DNA of 13,995 nucleotides from Thermoplasmata archaeon. GTDB lineage: Archaea > Thermoplasmatota > Thermoplasmata > Lutacidiplasmatales > UBA184. Location: positions 1 to 13,995 of the forward strand of contig JASHUS010000059.1 of assembly GCA_030039865.1 (NCBI GenBank), read 5' to 3'. This document shows, piece after piece, positions 6,345-11,489 of the stretch; within the stretch, counting starts at the first letter, position 1, and each line of letters starts with the position of its first letter. The position numbers and the translations under genes were made by a program. Below the pieces are notes generated by a model that did not search any database, was not told the origin of the DNA, and saw only the letters and a program-made list of their open reading frames with translations.

Positions 6345-6368
6345 GCGGGCCGGCTACCGACCGAGCCG

Positions 6369-7769
6369 ATGTCGGACCGGTCGCGCGTGGCGGACAGCAT
6401 CCTCGACCTGGTGGGAAACACCCCGCTCGTTCCGCTGCGCCACGTGGCGCAGGGTCTGCCGTACCGCGTGCTCGCGAAGCTCGAGTACCTCAATCCCGGG
6501 GGCTCGGTGAAGGACCGGATCGGGGCGAGCATGATCGAGGAGGCCGAGCGGACCGGTCGGCTCCGACCGGGCGGCACGATCGTCGAGGCGACGAGCGGGA
6601 ACACCGGGGTCGGGCTCGCCCTGATCGCGGCGGTCCGAGGGTACCGCACGGTTTTCGTGATCCCCGACAAGATGAGCTCGGAAAAGATCCGGTTGCTCCG
6701 TTCGTATGGGGCCCGGGTCGTCGTGACCCCCGCCGGCGTGCCGCCGGACCACACGATGAGCCATTACTCGGTGGCGCGACGCTTGGCGCAGGAGATCCCG
6801 AACGCCTACTACCCGAACCAGTACGAGAACCAAGGCAATCCCGAGGCGCACTACCGGACGACCGGACCCGAGATCGACCGGGACGCCGGGGCGTCACTGG
6901 CCGCCGTGATCGGGACGGTCGGCACGGGCGGTACAATGAGCGGGATCGGGCGGTACTTCAAGGAGCACCGGCCCTCGGTCCGGATCGTGGCGGTCGATCC
7001 CGCGGGCTCGGTGCTCGGCCCGTACTTCCGAACGGGTTCGACCGGGACCGCGGTCCCGTACCTGGTCGAGGGGATCGGGGAGGACATGATCCCGAAGACG
7101 ATCCACTTCGAGCACCTCGACGAGTTCGTGGAGGTCAACGACCGCGAGTCGTTCCAGATGGCCCGACGGCTGGCCCGCGAGGAGGGCTTCTTCGTCGGCG
7201 GCTCCTCGGGGAGCGCGGTCGCCGGGGCGCTCCAATGGCTCGGCCGGCGCCCGCTCCCGGACGGTGCGACGGTGGTCGTGATCCTCCCGGACTCCGGGGA
7301 CCGGTATCTATCGAAGCTCTACTCGGACGACTGGATGCGGGAGAAGGGAATGCTCGACATCGGCGCGACCGCCCGCGACTTGGTCGCCCGCAAGGGCGCG
7401 GTGCCGGCGATCGTCGCGGTCGAGCCCACGAGCGTCGTGCGGGACGCGCTCCAGCTCTTGCGCCAACACGGGATCGGCCAGGCGCCCGTCCTCTCGGGAA
7501 CCCAGTCGGTCGGCACGCTCCTCGAGGACCACGCGTTGCACGCGAGCCTCGCGGACGAGACCGTGCTTGACCGCTCGGTCGCGCAGATCCTCTCTCCGCC
7601 CCTGCCCGAGGTCAGCGCGGACGCACCGGTCGCCGACGTCCTGCACCGGTTCAAGGAGGAGGGCACGCTGCTCGTCCGGGACCCGGCGAGCGGCGCGCCG
7701 GTCGGCGTCCTGACGCGCCACGACCTCGTCGGATACCTTTCGGAGGCGGGAGGGGCCCATGCGGTTTGA
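6369..7769 (+). CDS. cbs: cystathionine beta-synthase with C-terminal CBS-domain pair
   Basis: This PLP enzyme condenses homocysteine with serine to give cystathionine, the first step of reverse transsulfuration. In the 466-residue protein the PLP lysine is K48 in NPGGSVKDR, the substrate loop is TSGNTG (75-80) and the phosphate-binding loop is GTGGT (185-189). Cystathionine beta-synthase rather than cysteine synthase is indicated by PDKMSSEK (99-106), the NPEAHYRTT segment (157-165), VEGIGEDMIP, GGSSGSAVA and ILPDS leading into SDDWMREKGML, all parallel to the eukaryotic enzyme. The catalytic part ends near 325; two CBS motifs fill about 333-466 and may bind an adenosyl ligand for control. 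There is no N-terminal haem-binding domain. It overlaps the next gene by 11 bp. O-acetylserine or O-phosphoserine as an alternative substrate cannot be excluded. Confidence 0.9.
   Translation: MSDRSRVADSILDLVGNTPLVPLRHVAQGLPYRVLAKLEYLNPGGSVKDRIGASMIEEAERTGRLRPGGTIVEATSGNTGVGLALIAAVRGYRTVFVIPDKMSSEKIRLLRSYGARVVVTPAGVPPDHTMSHYSVARRLAQEIPNAYYPNQYENQGNPEAHYRTTGPEIDRDAGASLAAVIGTVGTGGTMSGIGRYFKEHRPSVRIVAVDPAGSVLGPYFRTGSTGTAVPYLVEGIGEDMIPKTIHFEHLDEFVEVNDRESFQMARRLAREEGFFVGGSSGSAVAGALQWLGRRPLPDGATVVVILPDSGDRYLSKLYSDDWMREKGMLDIGATARDLVARKGAVPAIVAVEPTSVVRDALQLLRQHGIGQAPVLSGTQSVGTLLEDHALHASLADETVLDRSVAQILSPPLPEVSADAPVADVLHRFKEEGTLLVRDPASGAPVGVLTRHDLVGYLSEAGGAHAV
7749..7753 (+). promoter_or_regulatory. 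Shine-Dalgarno site of the gamma-lyase gene
   Basis: GGAGG within a purine run lies five bases before ATG 7759, inside the end of the preceding gene. This fits coupled translation. Confidence 0.55.
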
Positions 7770-8901
7770 CACCCGCCTCCTCCACGACCACCAGCGGCCG
7801 GATCCGTTCACCGGCGCGGTCAACGTGCCGATCTATCTCTCCAGCACCTTCCGCCAGATCGCACCGAACCGCAACCAGGGCTGGGTCTACAGCCGGTCGG
7901 GGAACCCGACGCGCGCGGCGCTCGAGGCGGCGATCGGGGCCCTCGAGTCCGGTGCCGGCGGTCTCGCGTTTTCCTCGGGCCTCGGCGCCCTCGAAACGCT
8001 GCTCGGGGCCTTCCCCTCCGGCAGCCGCATCGTTTCGGTCGACGACCTCTACGGCGGCACGTGGCGGCTTTTCGAGCACCACCGCCGCCAGTTCGGCCTG
8101 CGGATCGACTACGTCGACATGTCCGACCTCGATCGGCTCCGGTCCGCACTTCGCGAGCGGGCCGATCTCGTCTACGTCGAGACGCCGACCAACCCGCTCC
8201 TCCGGTTGGTCGACCTCGACGGAGCGATCGCGCTCGCGCACCGGGCGCGCGCGCGCTTCGCGGTGGACAATACGTTCGCGACGCCCGCGCTCCAGCGCCC
8301 GATCGAGCGGGGCGCGGACATCGTGCTCCACTCGACGACCAAGTACCTCGGCGGGCATTCCGACCTCGTCGGCGGAGCGCTCGCGCTGCGCTCGCGTCGG
8401 GCGCTCCGGGACTTCGCCTGGCTCCAGAACGCGATCGGGGCCGTGCCCGGCCCCTTCGACTGCTACCTCGCGCTGCGGGGCCTTCACACGCTCGGGGTCC
8501 GGATGCGGGCGCACGAGCAATCGGCCCGCGCCGTCGCGGAGGTCCTCGAAGGGCACCGTCGGGTCGAGCGGGTCCATTACCCGGGCCTCTCCAGCCATCC
8601 GCAGCACCGCCTGGCGAAGCGGCAGATGTCCGGCTATGGGGGCATCGTGAGCGTGGAGCTCGCCGGGGGCCGGCGCGCGGCCCTTGCCTTCCTGCGGAAG
8701 CTGCGCATCTTCACGCTCGCGGAGAGCCTCGGCGCGGTCGAGTCGCTCGTCGACCACCCCGCCTCGATGACGCACGCGAGCGTGCCCCGGGCCGAGCGGG
8801 AGGCCCACGGGGTCACCGAGGGACTCGTCCGGCTCTCGTGCGGGATTGAGGACCCCGCCGACCTCGCGGACGACGTCCGCTCGGCGCTCCGAGGGACCTA
8901 G
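7759..8901 (+). CDS. Cys/Met metabolism PLP enzyme, probable cystathionine gamma-lyase
   Basis: This fold-type I PLP enzyme of 380 residues belongs to the cystathionine gamma-lyase/synthase family. It shows TRLLH near the start, YSRSGNPTR (44-52), FSSGLGA in the cofactor phosphate loop (71-77), VYVETPTNP (138-146), the cofactor aspartate in AVDNTFATP (D170) and the PLP lysine K195 in HSTTKYLGGHSD. The C-terminal ESLGAVESLVDHPASMTH and RLSCGIEDPADL are diagnostic of the family. Placed directly after cystathionine beta-synthase and before cysteinyl-tRNA synthetase, it most likely splits cystathionine into cysteine, 2-oxobutyrate and ammonia. Cystathionine gamma-synthase, homocysteine-forming or methionine gamma-lyase activity cannot be ruled out from motifs alone. 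The ATG overlaps the upstream gene by 11 bp with a good Shine-Dalgarno; the stop is one base before the next start. Confidence 0.88.
   Translation: MRFDTRLLHDHQRPDPFTGAVNVPIYLSSTFRQIAPNRNQGWVYSRSGNPTRAALEAAIGALESGAGGLAFSSGLGALETLLGAFPSGSRIVSVDDLYGGTWRLFEHHRRQFGLRIDYVDMSDLDRLRSALRERADLVYVETPTNPLLRLVDLDGAIALAHRARARFAVDNTFATPALQRPIERGADIVLHSTTKYLGGHSDLVGGALALRSRRALRDFAWLQNAIGAVPGPFDCYLALRGLHTLGVRMRAHEQSARAVAEVLEGHRRVERVHYPGLSSHPQHRLAKRQMSGYGGIVSVELAGGRRAALAFLRKLRIFTLAESLGAVESLVDHPASMTHASVPRAEREAHGVTEGLVRLSCGIEDPADLADDVRSALRGT
8891..8895 (+). promoter_or_regulatory. Shine-Dalgarno site of cysS
   Basis: GAGGG lies seven bases before ATG 8903, within the last codons of the preceding gene. It helps select this ATG, which also begins the conserved N-terminus, over the in-frame start at 8846. 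Confidence 0.5.
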
Positions 8902-8902
8902 G

Positions 8903-10342
8903 ATGCGCCGCGTCACGATCTACGACTCGATGAGCCGGTCGGTACGCGTCTTCGCCCCGATCCAGCCCCCGCGCGTCGGCCTCTTCGTCTGCGGTCTGAC
9001 TCCGTACGATGCGGCGCATATCGGGCACGCGCGGACGTTCGTCTTCTTCGACGTCGTCGCGCGGGCGCTCTCGCGCTGGGGCTATCGCGTCTTCTCCGTG
9101 CAGAACGTCACGAACCTCGACGACAAGATCCTCGACCGGGCCGCCGCGGACGACGAGGACCCGCTCGCGCTGGCCGAACGGCACTTCCTCGCCTGGCGGC
9201 TGTCCGCCGAACGCCTCGGCATCCGCTCGGTGAACTACTTCCCGCACGCGACCGACTACACCGCCGAGATCGTCGCGCAGATCCAGACGCTCGTCGACCG
9301 CGGGTATGCCTACGCGAGCGCCGGCTCGGTCTACTACAGCCTCGCCCGATTCCCCGCGTACGGAGCGCTCTCGGGCCAGCGGACCGAGGCGCTGCGGCCC
9401 GGGGCCCGGCTCGAGGTCGATCCCGCGAAGCGGGCGCCCGAGGACTTCGTGATCTGGAAGTCCGCGACGCCGGGCGAGCCGACGTGGGAGAGCCCCTGGG
9501 GCCCGGGCCGACCGGGCTGGCATATCGAGGACACGGCGATCACGCTGCGGCTCTTCGGACCGCGCTACGATCTCCACGGGGGCGGACTCGACCTCATCTT
9601 CCCGCACCACGAGTGCGAGATCGCGCTGGCCGAGTCGACGACCGGCGAGTCGCCGCTCGTGAACTACTGGATGCACGGCGGGCTCCTCAACATGGGAGGC
9701 GAGAAGATGTCGAAGTCGCTCGGCAACGTCTACCTGCTCGACGACGCGCTCGACGAGTTCGGCCCGATGGTGCTCCGCTTCTTCTACCTCAACGCCCACT
9801 ACCGCGGCCCGCTCGACTTCACCCGCGGCACGAGCCTCCCCGAGGCGCGCGCCGCGTACGCGCGGCTCTCGTTGCCGGCCGAGCGCATCGCCGAGCTCTT
9901 GGAGCGCGACGGGTCGGATCGGCCGGGGGAGCCCGTGCCCGAGGACCTCGCCGCGAAGTCGGACGACCTCGTCGAGCGGCTCGACACGACGCTCGCGGAC
10001 GACTTCAGCACGCGCGAGGCGATCGCGCTCCTGTTCGGCTGGACCGATGAGCTCGCCGGACGTCTCGATCGGCTCGCCGAGCTCTCGGGCGACGCGCTCG
10101 CGACGCTGCGCGCGCCGTACGACTGGGGCGAGGAGACGCTCGGCCTGTTCGTTCGCGTCCCGACGGGACGCGCGGGCGCGTGGGCCGCGATCGTGCCCGT
10201 CGCGCTCGCCGCGCGGGAGCGCGCCCGGGCCCGGGGCGACTACGCCGAAGCGGATCGGATCCGCGACGCGCTCGGCGCCGCGGGGATCACGCTCGAGGAC
10301 GGCGCCGGCGGGACCCGCTGGGAGTTCACCCGCCCGGAGTGA
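8903..10342 (+). CDS. cysS: cysteinyl-tRNA synthetase
   Basis: This class I synthetase ligates cysteine to tRNA(Cys) in the cytosol. The 479-residue protein is close to the usual length of about 460. It has the zinc-site cysteine C30 in VCGLTPYD, the HIGH signature (39-42), QNVTNLDDKI (67-76), GWHIE (205-209), DLHGGGLDLIFPHHE (223-237) and the KMSKS loop (268-272). A helical tRNA-binding region and a C-terminal Arg/Ala-rich domain follow. Two features are odd. The second zinc cysteine, normally in WHIEC, is Asp (D210), and the Asn of the usual HHENE is Cys (C238). VCGLTPYD also recalls the related mycothiol ligase MshC, but the full tRNA-binding part argues for a true synthetase. It sits one base after the gamma-lyase gene, joining cysteine synthesis and use in one transcript. 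Confidence 0.94.
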   Translation: MRRVTIYDSMSRSVRVFAPIQPPRVGLFVCGLTPYDAAHIGHARTFVFFDVVARALSRWGYRVFSVQNVTNLDDKILDRAAADDEDPLALAERHFLAWRLSAERLGIRSVNYFPHATDYTAEIVAQIQTLVDRGYAYASAGSVYYSLARFPAYGALSGQRTEALRPGARLEVDPAKRAPEDFVIWKSATPGEPTWESPWGPGRPGWHIEDTAITLRLFGPRYDLHGGGLDLIFPHHECEIALAESTTGESPLVNYWMHGGLLNMGGEKMSKSLGNVYLLDDALDEFGPMVLRFFYLNAHYRGPLDFTRGTSLPEARAAYARLSLPAERIAELLERDGSDRPGEPVPEDLAAKSDDLVERLDTTLADDFSTREAIALLFGWTDELAGRLDRLAELSGDALATLRAPYDWGEETLGLFVRVPTGRAGAWAAIVPVALAARERARARGDYAEADRIRDALGAAGITLEDGAGGTRWEFTRPE

Positions 10343-10344
10343 CC

Positions 10345-10350
10345 GGGGAG
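10345..10350 (+). promoter_or_regulatory. Shine-Dalgarno site of the dehydrogenase gene
   Basis: GGGGAG lies five bases before ATG 10356 in the 13-bp gap after cysS, supporting this start and cotranscription. Confidence 0.5.
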
Positions 10351-10355
10351 CGGCC

Positions 10356-11393
10356 ATGCGGGGGTTCGGGTTCGCGGAACACGGCGGGCTCGATCGTCTC
10401 GCGTACGTCGAGGTCCCGGAGCCGGTCCCGGGTCCGGGCGAGATCCGGGTGCGCATCCGCGCGGCGGCGTTCAACCATCTCGACCGGTTCACTCTCGCGG
10501 GGATCCCGGGGGTCCCCATCGAACGACCGCACGTGCTCGGCTCGGATGGATCCGGCGTGGTCGAGCGGCTCGGGGGCGGCGTCGCCGGCGTCTCCGTCGG
10601 GCAGCGCGTGTTGCTGAATCCCGGGCTCTGGGACGGGGTGTGCGACGCCTGCCGCCGCGGCGAGGAGGCGCTCTGCCGGGACTATCGCATCGTCGGGGAG
10701 CATACGCAGGGCACCGCGACCGAGTTCGTCGTGGTGCCCGCCCGCAACGTCCACCCGATCCCCGAGACGCTCTCGTTCGCGGAGGCCGCGGCGGTGGCGC
10801 TGGTGTTCCAGACGGCGTGGCGGGCCCTGACGACGATCGGCGGCGTGGTGACGGGCCAGCGTGTCGCGATCGTCGGCGCGGGCGGAGGGGTGCCCACGGC
10901 TGCGGTCCAGGTCGCGAAGCTCCTCGGGGCCCAGGTGGCGGTCGTCGCCCGCAGCGACGCCAAAGCTCCCGCGACCCGGGCCCTGGGCGCCGATGCGTTC
11001 CTCACGATCGATGCCGAGCACCCGCTCGATCGCGTCCTGTGGCAGTGGAGCGAGAAGCAGGGGGTCGATGTGATCTTCGATTCGGTCGGCGCGCCCACGA
11101 TCGGCCGCTCGCTGCGCGCGACGGCGCGCGCGGGACGGGTGGTGGTGATCGGCGCGACGGCCGGTCCGACCGCGGAGATCGATCTGCGCACGCTCTTCTG
11201 GCGCCAAGCGTCGATCCGCGGGAGCACCATGGCCGGGGCGGCGGAGTTCCGGGAGGTGCTGGCCCGGATCCTCGACGGCCGCCTGCACGCGGTGATCGAC
11301 CGCGTGTTCTCCTGGGAGCACGCCGCCGACGCGCTCGCCCGCTTCGACGCGCCGGACCTGTTCGGCAAGATCGTTCTCACCGTTCCGCCCTGA
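10356..11393 (+). CDS. MDR-family zinc-binding dehydrogenase / quinone oxidoreductase-like protein
   Basis: The 345-residue protein has the two-domain medium-chain dehydrogenase layout: a GroES-like N-terminal domain and a Rossmann domain with GAGGGV (174-179). After the second strand the AVVARSDAK segment carries no acidic residue typical of NAD preference, so NADPH is more likely (inference). Catalytic-zinc ligands are missing: the usual Cys is N40 in FNHLD, and the usual GHE is GSD (62-64). The structural-zinc lobe survives in part as C96, C99 and C107, with D93 in the place of the first cysteine. It is therefore probably a zinc-independent enoyl or quinone reductase type rather than an alcohol dehydrogenase. 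It is the last gene of the cysteine operon, 13 bp after cysS; a link to sulfur metabolism is not evident from the sequence. Substrate is unknown. Confidence 0.85.
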   Translation: MRGFGFAEHGGLDRLAYVEVPEPVPGPGEIRVRIRAAAFNHLDRFTLAGIPGVPIERPHVLGSDGSGVVERLGGGVAGVSVGQRVLLNPGLWDGVCDACRRGEEALCRDYRIVGEHTQGTATEFVVVPARNVHPIPETLSFAEAAAVALVFQTAWRALTTIGGVVTGQRVAIVGAGGGVPTAAVQVAKLLGAQVAVVARSDAKAPATRALGADAFLTIDAEHPLDRVLWQWSEKQGVDVIFDSVGAPTIGRSLRATARAGRVVVIGATAGPTAEIDLRTLFWRQASIRGSTMAGAAEFREVLARILDGRLHAVIDRVFSWEHAADALARFDAPDLFGKIVLTVPP

Positions 11394-11410
11394 CCTCGGC
11401 CGCGACGCGC

Positions 11411-11435
11411 GTATTCTGCCGATTTCCGGCAATAC
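11411..11435. repeat. imperfect inverted repeat between the operon and the surface-protein gene
   Basis: GTATT and GCCG pair with CGGC and AATAC around a five-base loop, with a two-base bulge: nine pairs in all. It lies 18 bp after the dehydrogenase stop and about 22 bp before the next TATA-like element. It could be an RNA hairpin at the operon end or an operator. No T-tract follows, so a standard terminator is not supported. Confidence 0.4.
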
Positions 11436-11457
11436 AACGCGCCACGCCGAGGTGACT

Positions 11458-11465
11458 GTTAAATA
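11458..11465 (+). promoter_or_regulatory. TATA-like element of the surface-protein gene
   Basis: GTTAAATA is the best TATA-like match in the window, centred about 28 bp upstream of the GTG at 11490. It predicts a leaderless transcript and selects that start. Confidence 0.65.
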
Positions 11466-11489
11466 CAGGAACCCAACCTTTCTTCGGTC

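Larger units (their letters stand above)
6046..6368. other. divergent intergenic region without a gene
   Basis: This 323-bp stretch separates the minus-strand glucanase from the plus-strand cysteine operon. Part of it (about 6215-6260) is markedly less GC-rich than the coding DNA around it. I found no convincing coding sequence, tRNA fold or terminator. A purine/pyrimidine-poor GACTTTCC on the minus strand (6077-6084), about 35 bp before the glucanase ATG, is a weak promoter candidate. The plus-strand promoter of the operon is at 6337-6344. Confidence 0.6.

Noticed and set aside
8813..10519. 568-codon minus-strand open frame
   Set aside because: Antisense to cysS, whose HIGH and KMSKS motifs are unmistakable.
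11411..11435. Intrinsic terminator after the cysteine operon
   Set aside because: The hairpin is not followed by a T-tract, which archaeal terminators depend on; kept only as an inverted repeat.
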